DNA from: an uncultured Pelagibacteraceae bacterium
GTDB taxonomy: Bacteria > Pseudomonadota > Alphaproteobacteria > Pelagibacterales > Pelagibacteraceae
Direction of reading: 5' to 3'
Length of the DNA stretch: 64,000 nt
NCBI GenBank assembly: GCA_902596675.1
Contig: CACJUO010000006.1
Span: forward strand, 1-64,000
The position numbers were made by a program, and so were the translations under genes. Below, piece after piece: positions 53,492 to 62,428 of this stretch. Under the pieces are notes generated by a model. The model saw only the letters and a list, made by a program, of their open reading frames with translations. It was not told the DNA's origin and made no database searches. Each line of letters begins with the position of its first letter. Within the stretch, counting starts at the first letter, position 1.

Positions 53492-55875
53492 TGAATAAAA
53501 AAGCAATAATTTTAGGTGCAGGTCCAGCTGGATTAGTAACGGGTTGGCTACTATCAAAAAGTGGATGGATTGTAGAAATTTATGAAAAAAATAAAGTTGT
53601 TGGTGGAATGTGCAGATCTTGGAAATGGAAAAATAATATTTTAGATACTGGACCACATATTTTTCATACACCTGATAAAAATATGTGGAATTTTTGGAAT
53701 AAAAACTTTGGACATCTATTAATAAAAGGGGAATTCTGGGCAAAAAATACTTATGGTGATGATTTTGAAAATTTATATGACTATCCACTATCATATCAAT
53801 CAATTAAAAAATTTGAGAAAAGTAAAAGAGATAAAATTTATCAGGAGTTAAAAAATTTAAAAAGAAATAGAAATAAAAAAACAAAGAATTTTCATGAACA
53901 TGTTTTAAATCAAGTTGGCACAACATTAACAAATATGTTTTTTAAGGATTATCCAGAAAAAGTTTGGGGTGTAAGTACATTAAAAATGACCTCTGAGTGG
54001 GCACCAAAAAGAATTAAATTCGAAGATAAAATTCTGCCTTTTTTTAGTGGGGAATATGCAGCTGTAGGAAAATATGGTACAGGGAGTGTTTACGAATTTT
54101 TAAAAAGAAAAATTTTAAAAAAAGGGGGTAAAATTTTTTTAAATCAAGAAATTGTAAATTTTTCAAAAAAAAAATTTGAAATTAATAATATTCACTTTAA
54201 AAACAAAAAGAATTTACCTGTCAAAAAAGATAGTATAATTATTTCAACACTTCCGATTACTTTTACTGCAAGGTTGTTAGGATATAAATCAAATTTAAAA
54301 TTCAGAGGCGTAAGAACAGTATATGTCTTAATCAAAAAAAGAAAAGTATTACCAAAAAAAAGTCATTGGATTTACTATTCATCAAAAGACATTATTTTTA
54401 ATCGTGTTTCTGAGCATAAAAAAATGACAAAATTTGTCTCACCAGAAAATCAAACATGCTTAAGTGTAGAAATAGCATATTCTAAAAAAGATAAAATTGA
54501 CAAAATAAACTTTAATAATATAAAAAAAATAGTAAAAAACGATTTAATTAAAACTGGTCTAGTAACAAAAAAAGAGATTATAGATTTTGCAGAGAATAAA
54601 GAAGATTTTGTTTATCCTGTTCAATTTTCAAATTATAAATATGAACTTTCTGAAGTTAATGCTAAGATTTCAAAATATAAAAAAATTTATTCATTAGGAA
54701 CTGGTGGTGAATTTAATTATGCTGATAGCCAAATATTATTTCATAAATCTATGGATTTAGTAGATACATTGAATAAAAAAGACTCAGTTTTAAACCAAGT
54801 TAGGAAAAAAGATTATACAATGAATTTAAATGCTAAAGTTAAACTAGGTAAATACTTGGTAGGTGATGAATGTCCTGTATATATAATTGCTGAAGCTGGA
54901 TTAAATCACAACGGTGACTTAAGTATTGCAAAAAAATTAATAGATGAGGCAAAAAAAGCAGGATGCAATGCTATTAAATTTCAGACATATGAAGCAAAAA
55001 GTCGAGTTTCAAAAAAAGTAAAGGCTGCAAATTATTTTGAAGAGGCAGATGGTTTGCAAGAAAATACTTATGACATGTTTAAAAGATTAAGCTTAAATTT
55101 CAAAGATACAAAAAAAATATTTGATCATGCAAAAAAAAGAAATATAGAAATTTTTTCTACTCCTTTTGATTTAAAAAGTGTTGATTATCTTGAAAAACTG
55201 AATGTAAAGTTTTACAAGATTGCATCTGTTGATCTTGTAAACTTACCACTTTTAGAAAAAGTTGCTAAAACTAAAAAGCCTGTAATTTTATCAACTGGGA
55301 TGTCTAATTTAGCAAATATCGAAGATGCAGTAGAAGTTTTTAAAAAAAATGACAACAAAAATTTAATTTTGTTGCATTGTCTTTCAGCTTATCCTGCAAA
55401 TAAAAATGAAATGAATTTAAAAGCAATTCTAACTTTAAAAAAAAATTTCAATGTGCCAGTAGGTCTATCAGATCATTATCCATCTGAGGAAATATCGCTA
55501 ATGTCAATTGGTCTTGGGGCAAATATTATTGAAAGACATTTTACCTTAAGCAAAAGTTTTGAAGGCCCAGATCACATTTTGTCAAGTGAACCGTCTGAAA
55601 TGAAAAAACTTGTAGATTTTGCTAGAAATTCTAATCATATATTAGGTGACGGCATGAAGATCATACAACAAAGCGAATACCCTACAATAAATTCTCAAAG
55701 AAAAAGTTTATATGCTTCAAAAGATATCCAAGTTGGTGAAAAAATAACCCCTAAAAATCTTACAATAAAAGGTCCGGGTGGAGGAATTCTACCCAAATAT
55801 ATGGATATTGTTATTAATCGGAAAACAAAGAAAAAAATTTTAGAAGATCATCCAATTACTTGGGAAGATATTTAA
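53488..55875 (+). CDS. Fusion of an FAD oxidoreductase with a NeuB-type nonulosonic acid synthase
   Basis: 795 aa in one frame. Residues 1-444 form a complete FAD-dependent oxidoreductase of the UDP-galactopyranose mutase/amine oxidase-like kind: ILGAGPAGLVTGWLLSKSG, EKNKVVGGMCRSW, HIFHTPDK, PEKVWGVSTLKM and a C-terminal LGTGGEFNYADSQ. Residues 445-795 are a complete NeuB: IAEAGLNHNGDLSIAKKL, AIKFQTYEA, ILSTGMSN, LLHCLSAYPANKNEMNLKA, VGLSDHYPS, ERHFTLSKSFEGPDH and a C-terminal SAF domain with KGPGGGILP. NeuB condenses PEP with a six-carbon aminosugar. An ATG at 54820 could start NeuB alone. I know of no described fusion like this. Confidence 0.88.
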   Translation: MMNKKAIILGAGPAGLVTGWLLSKSGWIVEIYEKNKVVGGMCRSWKWKNNILDTGPHIFHTPDKNMWNFWNKNFGHLLIKGEFWAKNTYGDDFENLYDYPLSYQSIKKFEKSKRDKIYQELKNLKRNRNKKTKNFHEHVLNQVGTTLTNMFFKDYPEKVWGVSTLKMTSEWAPKRIKFEDKILPFFSGEYAAVGKYGTGSVYEFLKRKILKKGGKIFLNQEIVNFSKKKFEINNIHFKNKKNLPVKKDSIIISTLPITFTARLLGYKSNLKFRGVRTVYVLIKKRKVLPKKSHWIYYSSKDIIFNRVSEHKKMTKFVSPENQTCLSVEIAYSKKDKIDKINFNNIKKIVKNDLIKTGLVTKKEIIDFAENKEDFVYPVQFSNYKYELSEVNAKISKYKKIYSLGTGGEFNYADSQILFHKSMDLVDTLNKKDSVLNQVRKKDYTMNLNAKVKLGKYLVGDECPVYIIAEAGLNHNGDLSIAKKLIDEAKKAGCNAIKFQTYEAKSRVSKKVKAANYFEEADGLQENTYDMFKRLSLNFKDTKKIFDHAKKRNIEIFSTPFDLKSVDYLEKLNVKFYKIASVDLVNLPLLEKVAKTKKPVILSTGMSNLANIEDAVEVFKKNDNKNLILLHCLSAYPANKNEMNLKAILTLKKNFNVPVGLSDHYPSEEISLMSIGLGANIIERHFTLSKSFEGPDHILSSEPSEMKKLVDFARNSNHILGDGMKIIQQSEYPTINSQRKSLYASKDIQVGEKITPKNLTIKGPGGGILPKYMDIVINRKTKKKILEDHPITWEDI

Positions 55876-55886
55876 TTTTAAAAGTT

Positions 55887-56885
55887 ATGTATAAAAGGAC
55901 AGTCCCACTTGGTAATATTCATCAAAAAACTATTGATATTTTACCAACAGAAAATGAAAAAAAATCATACCTAGAATATAGAAATCAATTTGATGACGCA
56001 GCAAATTTTAAAAAAATACAAAAATATCCAATTCATCTGGACATAGAGCTGGATAATGTTTGCAATTATGCGTGTACATTTTGTCCAATAGGTCAACCTG
56101 AAAATGAATTAAATAACTACTATAAAGATATAAAAAGACTTGATTCTGATAAAGTATATGAAATTTTAGATGAAGCAAAACAAATTGGTGTAAAATCCCT
56201 TCAATTTAATTTAGTTAATGAGCCTCTTGCAAATAAAAGTATTTTTAAAGTATTAGATTATGCCACCAATTTAAAGTTTAATGATATATTTTTTATTTCA
56301 AATGGTTATCTACTAAACGAAAAAAATTCTGAGAAAATATTAAATTCTGGATTAACAAAAATAATGTTTTCTTTAGATGCTTTCAGTCCCGAAACTTACA
56401 AGGAAAGAAAGTTAAAAAACAAAAAACCGGCAAATTATGAAAAAGTAATTAAGAATATATTAGCTTTTTTAGAATTAAAAAAAAAACTTAATAAAAAATT
56501 TCCTCTTACAAGAGTTAGTTTTATAATTATGGACAATAATAAACATGAAGTAGATAATTTTAAAAAATTTTGGAAAAATAAAGTTGATGCAATACATTTT
56601 CAGAAACTAACAGATTATTCTGATAGTAATATAATTGCTGAAAGTGTAACAGACTCTCAATGTAACATGCCGATGTTCAGATTATCTATAAAATCAGATG
56701 GAAATGTTAAACCTTGCTGTGTTGGATATGGTGAGTATATAAATATAGGAAATATTTACAAAGATAGTTTGTATAATATTTGGAACTCAGATTTTATGAG
56801 AGATTTTCAAAATATGCACATTGGAAAAAAAGCAGAGAATAATGAACATTGTAAGAAATGTTTAAAAAATAGCAGCAATGTTTAA
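55887..56885 (+). CDS. Radical SAM/SPASM domain protein
   Basis: 332 aa from the ATG at 55887. Radical SAM cluster CNYACTFC (Cys59, Cys63, Cys66), followed by QFNLVNEPL and MFSLDAFSPETY. The C-terminal SPASM region has KSDGNVKPCCVGYGEYINIGN and HCKKCLKNSS, which would bind an auxiliary iron-sulfur cluster. An upstream TTG at 55860 would overlap the previous gene and looks unlikely. Relatives oxidise, dehydrate or epimerise substrates; the target here is unknown but presumably a sugar of this operon. Confidence 0.85.
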   Translation: MYKRTVPLGNIHQKTIDILPTENEKKSYLEYRNQFDDAANFKKIQKYPIHLDIELDNVCNYACTFCPIGQPENELNNYYKDIKRLDSDKVYEILDEAKQIGVKSLQFNLVNEPLANKSIFKVLDYATNLKFNDIFFISNGYLLNEKNSEKILNSGLTKIMFSLDAFSPETYKERKLKNKKPANYEKVIKNILAFLELKKKLNKKFPLTRVSFIIMDNNKHEVDNFKKFWKNKVDAIHFQKLTDYSDSNIIAESVTDSQCNMPMFRLSIKSDGNVKPCCVGYGEYINIGNIYKDSLYNIWNSDFMRDFQNMHIGKKAENNEHCKKCLKNSSNV

Positions 56886-58038
56886 TCCAGCAAAATTAAG
56901 TTCCAAATATATTAATAAAGTTTTATCTAATGGATTTAGAACATCTAGTAATAAAAGTTTTAATATTGCTCTTATAAATGAATTTTGTAAAAAAATTAAT
57001 GTTAAGTATGGAGTTACTTTAAGCAGCGGAACGTCTGCATTACATGTAGCTTTATTAGCATTGAACTTAAAAAAAAATGATGAGGTTATTATGCCCTCAA
57101 TTACAATGTCAGCTGTTGCTTATGCTATTATTCTTGCAGGTGGTAAACCTATTTTTGCTGATGTTGAAAAAGACACATTAAATATTGATCCAAAATCAGT
57201 TGAGTCAAAAATCAATAAGAAAACTAAAGCTATTATTAGTGTAGCATTATTTGGATTACCACCAAATTATACAGAATTAAAAAAAGTTATTTCCAAAAAT
57301 AAAAATAAAATTTTTTTGATAGAAGATAATGCAGAATGTGTGTTTGCAATGCATAATGGAAAATATGCTGGAAGTTTCGGTGATATGTCTACATTTAGTT
57401 TTCAATCAAGCAAAACTTTAACATGTGGTGAAGGTGGAATTTTATTAACTAATAACAAAAAATTATACTTAACTTGTAAAATGAAATCAAATTTAGGCTA
57501 TTATATAAATAATCACAATTACAAAAAAAATAGATTAAATCTTCAGAGAACAAACTTTAGAAGACATGAAATACTTGGATTTAATTACCGTTTATCGGAA
57601 TTGGGGGCAGCGGCTGTATATGGTCAAATAAAAAAATCAACAAAAATAATAAGATATAGGTTACAAGTAGGCAAAAATTTTAAAAAAATTATTAACAATT
57701 ACGCTTTTGTAACTACTCAAAAAATACCAAAGAGAACAAATCATTCATATTGGGCATTTCCATTAATTTTTAAAAAAAAAAATTATTACGAATTATTTAC
57801 AAAATTATTTAATAAAAATGGTGGAGACTTTTATTATGGCTGTTGGATGCTACCATATAAAGAAAAATTTTATAAAGATCTTAAATTTTATAAACCAAAA
57901 TGTAAAAATGCAGAAAGTATACAAGAAAGAACAATTCAATTAAAAACAAATTATTACAATCATAGAGAATTAAAAAAGCAAATTAAAATATTAGACAAAA
58001 CATTAAAACAAATAGAAACGAAATATAATGCTAGATAA
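56878..58038 (+). CDS. DegT/DnrJ/EryC1 sugar aminotransferase
   Basis: 386 aa PLP enzyme. GVTLSSGTSALHVALLAL, Asp150 in LIEDNAECV and Schiff-base Lys179 in FSFQSSKTLTCGEGG are present, plus the C-terminal GFNYRLSELGAAAVYGQ. Distinct from the fdtB-like protein, with a substrate more likely on the nonulosonate route (a LegC/PseC-like role). Overlaps the radical SAM gene by eight bases and the SDR gene by 11. Confidence 0.87.
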   Translation: MFNPAKLSSKYINKVLSNGFRTSSNKSFNIALINEFCKKINVKYGVTLSSGTSALHVALLALNLKKNDEVIMPSITMSAVAYAIILAGGKPIFADVEKDTLNIDPKSVESKINKKTKAIISVALFGLPPNYTELKKVISKNKNKIFLIEDNAECVFAMHNGKYAGSFGDMSTFSFQSSKTLTCGEGGILLTNNKKLYLTCKMKSNLGYYINNHNYKKNRLNLQRTNFRRHEILGFNYRLSELGAAAVYGQIKKSTKIIRYRLQVGKNFKKIINNYAFVTTQKIPKRTNHSYWAFPLIFKKKNYYELFTKLFNKNGGDFYYGCWMLPYKEKFYKDLKFYKPKCKNAESIQERTIQLKTNYYNHRELKKQIKILDKTLKQIETKYNAR

Positions 58039-58789
58039 AATTTTTAATTTTAAAAACAAAATAGTTTTGATCACTGGATGTAACGGACAAATTGGTAAAA
58101 AAGTCAGCGAATTATTTTTAAATTTAGGCGCTAAAGTGTATGGACTTGATTTATATAATAATAAAATTCAGGATAAAAACTTTTTTTATATTAAAATTGA
58201 TATTACAAAAAATAAAATTTTAAAAAAAAAAATAGATGAAATTTTTAAAAAAGAAAAAAAAATTGATATATTAATAAACAATGCAGCAACATCAATCTTC
58301 AGTGGAATTGAAAAAAGAAAAGATGATGAGTTATCAAAAGTTTATGATCTAAATGTAAAGAGTGTAATAAATATAATCAAATATTTTTATATTAATTATA
58401 AAAAATATAATATGAAAAAAGCGTCAATAATAAACTTTGCTTCAATTTACGGTTTTTTAAGTCCAGATTTCAGAATTTATAAAAATGGGAATAGATTTAG
58501 TGCTGAAATATATGGAGCATCAAAAGCTTCTATCATACAAATTACAAAATATTTTGCGGTTCTCTTTGCAAAAAAAAATATTAGAGTTAACTCGATATCA
58601 CCTGGTGGTATATTAAACAAAAAACTTCAATCAAAACAATTTATAAAAAACTATTCTGCAAGAGTTCCTATGAATAGAATGGCAAATGTAGAAGACCTAT
58701 TTACTGCAATCTTATATCTCGCAAGTGATTTTTCAAGATATGGTACAGGACAAAATATTATTATTGATGGTGGATTATCAGTCAAATAA
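58028..58789 (+). CDS. Short-chain dehydrogenase/reductase
   Basis: 253 aa classical SDR. Cofactor motif LITGCNGQIGKKVSELFLNLG, INNAATS, catalytic Ser in INFASIYG, Tyr-x-x-x-Lys in IYGASKAS, and a C-terminal RYGTGQNIIIDGGLS. SDRs of this type occur with sialic-acid-like and cytidylyltransferase genes. Last gene of the plus-strand operon that begins at 52463. Confidence 0.86.
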   Translation: MLDKIFNFKNKIVLITGCNGQIGKKVSELFLNLGAKVYGLDLYNNKIQDKNFFYIKIDITKNKILKKKIDEIFKKEKKIDILINNAATSIFSGIEKRKDDELSKVYDLNVKSVINIIKYFYINYKKYNMKKASIINFASIYGFLSPDFRIYKNGNRFSAEIYGASKASIIQITKYFAVLFAKKNIRVNSISPGGILNKKLQSKQFIKNYSARVPMNRMANVEDLFTAILYLASDFSRYGTGQNIIIDGGLSVK

Positions 58790-58868
58790 TATTTAGGAGT
58801 TTTTAATTCAGTGCTGTTAAATAATTTGAAAATAGGTCTGGATACTTTGGTTTAGATAAATTGAAATT

Positions 58869-58896
58869 TTTTTCATTTCTAGTTTTTTATGAAAAA
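58869..58896. terminator. Weak hairpin between convergent genes
   Basis: TTTTTCAT (58869-58876) and ATGAAAAA (58889-58896) can form an eight-pair, AT-rich stem with a 12-base loop, between the convergent SDR and PIG-L genes. No long T run follows on either strand. It may serve as a weak terminator; composition alone could also produce it. Confidence 0.25.
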
Positions 58897-58913
58897 CATT
58901 TTATATAATATTT

Positions 58914-59588
58914 TTAATCTATGGAAACTCTTAAAATTTGAAAAGCTTCTGCAAATTTATATCCAGATTGTCCTCCACGAATTCTAGACAACGAGCGAAT
59001 AGTTTCAACATTTCTTGAACTTGGGCTATTCAAAATTTGTGATTTATAGATTTTTAAAGCTTTAATTTTAAGGTCTATAAATTTTGAAATATCCACAAAC
59101 AAAGAAGGTTTAAAAGTATCTTTTACTAAAATTAGTCCTTGATCAGTTTCTGATGGTGTTTCCATCAAAAAAATATTTTTGATATAATTATATCTAAATG
59201 GTTTCATTAAATATCTCATATTTTGAAAAACTTCTCTATGATCTGAATGAGCATCATTGTAATGATTCATTATTATTGTATCTGGTTTAATTCGACTTAT
59301 GATTTTTTTTGTATCATTTATAAATCTTGTTTTATCTATTTTGTACAATTGAGAAGCTGGATACTTTAATTCATAAACTTTATCGAAGTTATAAAATTTT
59401 TTAACCTTTTTAATTTCATTATATCTATTTAATAATTTTTTTTTATTAAAAACATATCCTGATGGATCTGAAATAACTAAAAGATAGATTTTTTTTCCCA
59501 ATTTTTTAAGTTTTTGAATTGTACCTCCACAGCCATATGTTTCATCATCATAATGAGTAGCTAATATTAATATTTTATCTAATTTCAT
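58914..59588 (-). CDS. PIG-L family deacetylase (LmbE-like)
   Basis: 224 aa zinc-dependent N-deacetylase fold. ILATHYDDETYGCGGTI is the metal motif (HYDDE in place of the common HPDDE), and NHYNDAHSDHREVF supplies the second site. Would remove an N-acetyl group from a sugar or sugar nucleotide. In the same minus-strand run as a formyltransferase, so de-acetylation followed by N-formylation is a reasonable guess. Overlaps the GT4 gene by 14 bases. Confidence 0.85.
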   Translation of the reverse strand: MKLDKILILATHYDDETYGCGGTIQKLKKLGKKIYLLVISDPSGYVFNKKKLLNRYNEIKKVKKFYNFDKVYELKYPASQLYKIDKTRFINDTKKIISRIKPDTIIMNHYNDAHSDHREVFQNMRYLMKPFRYNYIKNIFLMETPSETDQGLILVKDTFKPSLFVDISKFIDLKIKALKIYKSQILNSPSSRNVETIRSLSRIRGGQSGYKFAEAFQILRVSID

Positions 59589-60783
59589 TGATATAACTTT
59601 TTATTTTATTCTCAATTTTATCATAAAAAAATTTAAAATAAAATTTATATGCAGAAAAAAATTTTTTTTTCTTCTCAATATTTTTAAGATAGATGTACAT
59701 TTCTTCCTCTTTTGAATAACTATATTTTTTTAAGCTTGAAAACCACTTTAAAAGAGATTCGTCATTATTAAAAAAAGTATAATCTATGTCATATCCATGA
59801 CATGCTAATCTTTTTACTAAATTATTTAATTGCCATCCATTATTCATTTTATAGAAAGATTTGTCTTTTATATTAGATACTTTACCAATTAAATTGATTA
59901 AATTTTGTTGATTATTTTTTTCATAAAAATTATTTTTAAAATTTTCATTACTAATATACTCCTTAGTTTGTAAAAATTTTTTAATTTGTTTACTAATTTT
60001 TATAGGATCCTCATTTTTTATATTATAAATTAATGAATTATTTTTTGTTAAATATTTTTTGATTCCAGATTTTAAATTTTTACTCACTATTACTTTGGTA
60101 TCTAATAATAAAGCCTCTATAATTACTCTTGGAACTCCCTCCTGATGTGAATTAAGCATAAGCGTTTTGCTTTTACTAATTAAAGAATAAATTAAATCAT
60201 TACTAATGGGAAATCTTCCAAAAAATTTTTCTTCATTACAAATAAAATCTATATTTTTTAATTCTATGGTATCAAATGTCGTTTTAATTTTATTAATAAT
60301 ATATTTTTCATAATTATCTTTTGAAGAAGATATTGGACAAACCAAAAGAAATCTATAATTCTTATTAATTTTAATTAATTGTTTAAAAATGTTTAAAGTT
60401 AAGTTGATTTTTTTTAAATCAGAAAATTTTGCTATACAGCAAATATCATAAATTTTTTTTTTATCATAAAATTGCCTAATAGAATCTGGATAAAAATTTA
60501 TACAATTGAGCTCAATGATTTCATTTTTTTTAACCTTATTTAAAACTTTTGCTTTTTTATCTTGCCACATAAAAAAACTTTGCCAATTTTCTTTTTTCCA
60601 GTAGCCAATCCACGATATATCGCCTTGGATATGAATACCAAAAATGTAGTCATTATTTGATGATTTTTTTAAAAGAAAATCTTTTATATTTTTAAATTTT
60701 GCAGGAACCCCATATAAGGCCTCTCCGTGAGTGAAAACAATTACACCTGGTGTTTTATTTTTTTTCTTTAACAAAATTGGCAT
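59575..60783 (-). CDS. Glycosyltransferase, GT4-like
   Basis: 402 aa. The donor-domain motif HQEGVPRVIIEALLLDTKVIVS is characteristic of GT4, preceded by DICCIAKFSDLKKINLTL. The N-terminus VIVFTHGEALYGVPAKFKN is unusual. About 90 extra residues follow the donor domain. Shares one base with the upstream SDR-like gene. Confidence 0.78.
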   Translation of the reverse strand: MPILLKKKNKTPGVIVFTHGEALYGVPAKFKNIKDFLLKKSSNNDYIFGIHIQGDISWIGYWKKENWQSFFMWQDKKAKVLNKVKKNEIIELNCINFYPDSIRQFYDKKKIYDICCIAKFSDLKKINLTLNIFKQLIKINKNYRFLLVCPISSSKDNYEKYIINKIKTTFDTIELKNIDFICNEEKFFGRFPISNDLIYSLISKSKTLMLNSHQEGVPRVIIEALLLDTKVIVSKNLKSGIKKYLTKNNSLIYNIKNEDPIKISKQIKKFLQTKEYISNENFKNNFYEKNNQQNLINLIGKVSNIKDKSFYKMNNGWQLNNLVKRLACHGYDIDYTFFNNDESLLKWFSSLKKYSYSKEEEMYIYLKNIEKKKKFFSAYKFYFKFFYDKIENKIKSYINEIR

Positions 60784-61517
60784 TATATGATTATTTTTTT
60801 TAGACCTTTTTGTAATTTTGTAAATTTAAAGTTTTTGGTTTTACGATTATGATGTAATTTAGTAACTTCATCATTAACTATATTTAGTTTTTTTTTGTAA
60901 TTTTTGTTTAACACTTTTTTCATTAATTCTATTAATTGAACTTCATTATAAATATTGTCGGAACATAAATTAATAATTTTTTTTTTATTATCTTTATTAA
61001 GATAACACAAAAAAACCTTATTTAAGTCTTCTTCATGCATATAGTCTCGATAACTGCTATTGTGAACATGTTTGATTTTTTTGTTATTTTTTACAAGTTT
61101 TGAAAATAGCATAAATTTTGTTTTTGATCTCATTTTTAATCCATAGATATTTGGAATTCGAAAAATATTATAGCGATCAAAGTTTGATATGATAAATCTC
61201 TCATTTTTATCTTTTTCTAAATAATACGAATTTTTCTTAAAATTTTTAAGATTTTTATAATTTAGTAAACCGATTGTTGAAGGATAAAACAACTTAAATT
61301 TTTTGATTTTTTTGATTTTTTTTAAAATAGAAATATTTTTAATTAATTCACTATTTTTAAAAAAAAAAGTAAATAAGAATATGTTCTTCATCTCTTTAAT
61401 ATTATTAATTTTACTAATTTCTCTATAAGAAATATTTAAAAATTTAATTTTTTTTTTAATTAAAAAAACTTTTAATGAGTTTGCTAAAAACGATTTTTTT
61501 CCAATGATTATTATCAT
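60783..61517 (-). CDS. Divergent NAD-dependent epimerase/dehydratase-like protein
   Basis: 244 aa, short for an extended SDR. The nucleotide-binding start IIIIGKKSFLANSLKVFL lacks the full glycine pattern. The rest, with NIFRIPNIYGLKMRS, YRDYMHEEDLNKVFL and INLCSDNIYNEVQLIELM, follows the C-terminal part of RmlD/epimerase proteins. The catalytic Tyr-x-x-x-Lys is not clear, so it may be degenerate or non-catalytic. It is intact as a reading frame. Confidence 0.6.
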   Translation of the reverse strand: MIIIIGKKSFLANSLKVFLIKKKIKFLNISYREISKINNIKEMKNIFLFTFFFKNSELIKNISILKKIKKIKKFKLFYPSTIGLLNYKNLKNFKKNSYYLEKDKNERFIISNFDRYNIFRIPNIYGLKMRSKTKFMLFSKLVKNNKKIKHVHNSSYRDYMHEEDLNKVFLCYLNKDNKKKIINLCSDNIYNEVQLIELMKKVLNKNYKKKLNIVNDEVTKLHHNRKTKNFKFTKLQKGLKKIII

Positions 61518-61549
61518 TAAATAAATTTGAATTTATATAAAATTTATTA

Positions 61550-62428
61550 TTACTGTAAATATTTTTTATTTCTATATTTCATAGACAATGATTTATTGAA
61601 TATTTTAATAGAGTCTTTGTAACATTTTATAATGAGAAAATTTTTACTTTTTTTTATTATCTCTCCAGGTATTAAAAATTGTTTTTTATTTGTAATTATC
61701 TCTGATTTATAAATATTATATTTTATGTTTTTTATTTTTACATAAGCACCAGGATATGGTTTTGTTAAGGCTTGTATTAAATTATGAACTGCAAAAGCTG
61801 ACATACGAAAATCAATCCCTCCATCCTCCAAATTTCGTTTGCGCCAATAATTTCCATATTTAATTTTTTTTTTATCTATTTTTAGTTTGTTTTTTTTTAT
61901 TTTTAAATTTTCTATTTGTTTTTTTATTATTTTTTTAAGCTTAAAAAATAGATCAGCAGCATTTTCATTTTTTAGAATTGCAATTTTTTTTCTGTCTATA
62001 ATAATTCCTTGATCAATTTTTTCTGTCATATAAAAAAAACTGGAACCAAAATATTTTAAACCCAAAAATTTTGCCCAAATAATTGGGTGTTTTCCTCTAT
62101 TATGGGGTAAATAACTTGGATGATGTCCTATAACGCCGAATTTTGGAATTTTTAATATCTTAGAATTTATTATATGACTCCAACCTATACAAAAAATTAA
62201 ATCCACTTTACTTTGTTTTAAAAAATTGATTGTATTTTTTTTATTTATATTTTTATCATGAATTACTTTGGTTTTTTTTCCAAAAAATTTTTCTAAATCT
62301 TCGTAATCAGAATTTATTCCGTCATTTTTTTTTGATATAATAAATTTCATATCATAAATTTTAAGTTTATTTAAAGTATTAACAAAAAATTTAGTTAATG
62401 ATGTACAACCAATTATTCCAACTAACAT
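61550..62428 (-). CDS. Sugar N-formyltransferase-like protein
   Basis: 292 aa related to methionyl-tRNA formyltransferase and ArnA/VioF-type sugar formyltransferases. VIGHHPSYLPHNRGKHPI holds the catalytic His and KIDQGIII the Asp; the usual Asn two residues before His is Gly here, as in some sugar-modifying subfamilies. The C-terminal domain (about 195-285) contains a PYPGAYVKI segment. One base from the NDP-sugar pyrophosphorylase gene. Likely N-formylates an aminosugar or nonulosonic acid. Confidence 0.82.
   Translation of the reverse strand: MLVGIIGCTSLTKFFVNTLNKLKIYDMKFIISKKNDGINSDYEDLEKFFGKKTKVIHDKNINKKNTINFLKQSKVDLIFCIGWSHIINSKILKIPKFGVIGHHPSYLPHNRGKHPIIWAKFLGLKYFGSSFFYMTEKIDQGIIIDRKKIAILKNENAADLFFKLKKIIKKQIENLKIKKNKLKIDKKKIKYGNYWRKRNLEDGGIDFRMSAFAVHNLIQALTKPYPGAYVKIKNIKYNIYKSEIITNKKQFLIPGEIIKKSKNFLIIKCYKDSIKIFNKSLSMKYRNKKYLQ

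Noticed and set aside
53447-53803. Minus-strand open frame opposite the start of the FAD-NeuB fusion
   Set aside because: Antisense shadow of a conserved FAD-binding domain; composition explains its openness.
60783-61517. Pseudogene of an epimerase
   Set aside because: The nucleotide-binding motif is weak and the protein short, but the frame is intact and coupled to both neighbours, so it is kept as a divergent gene.
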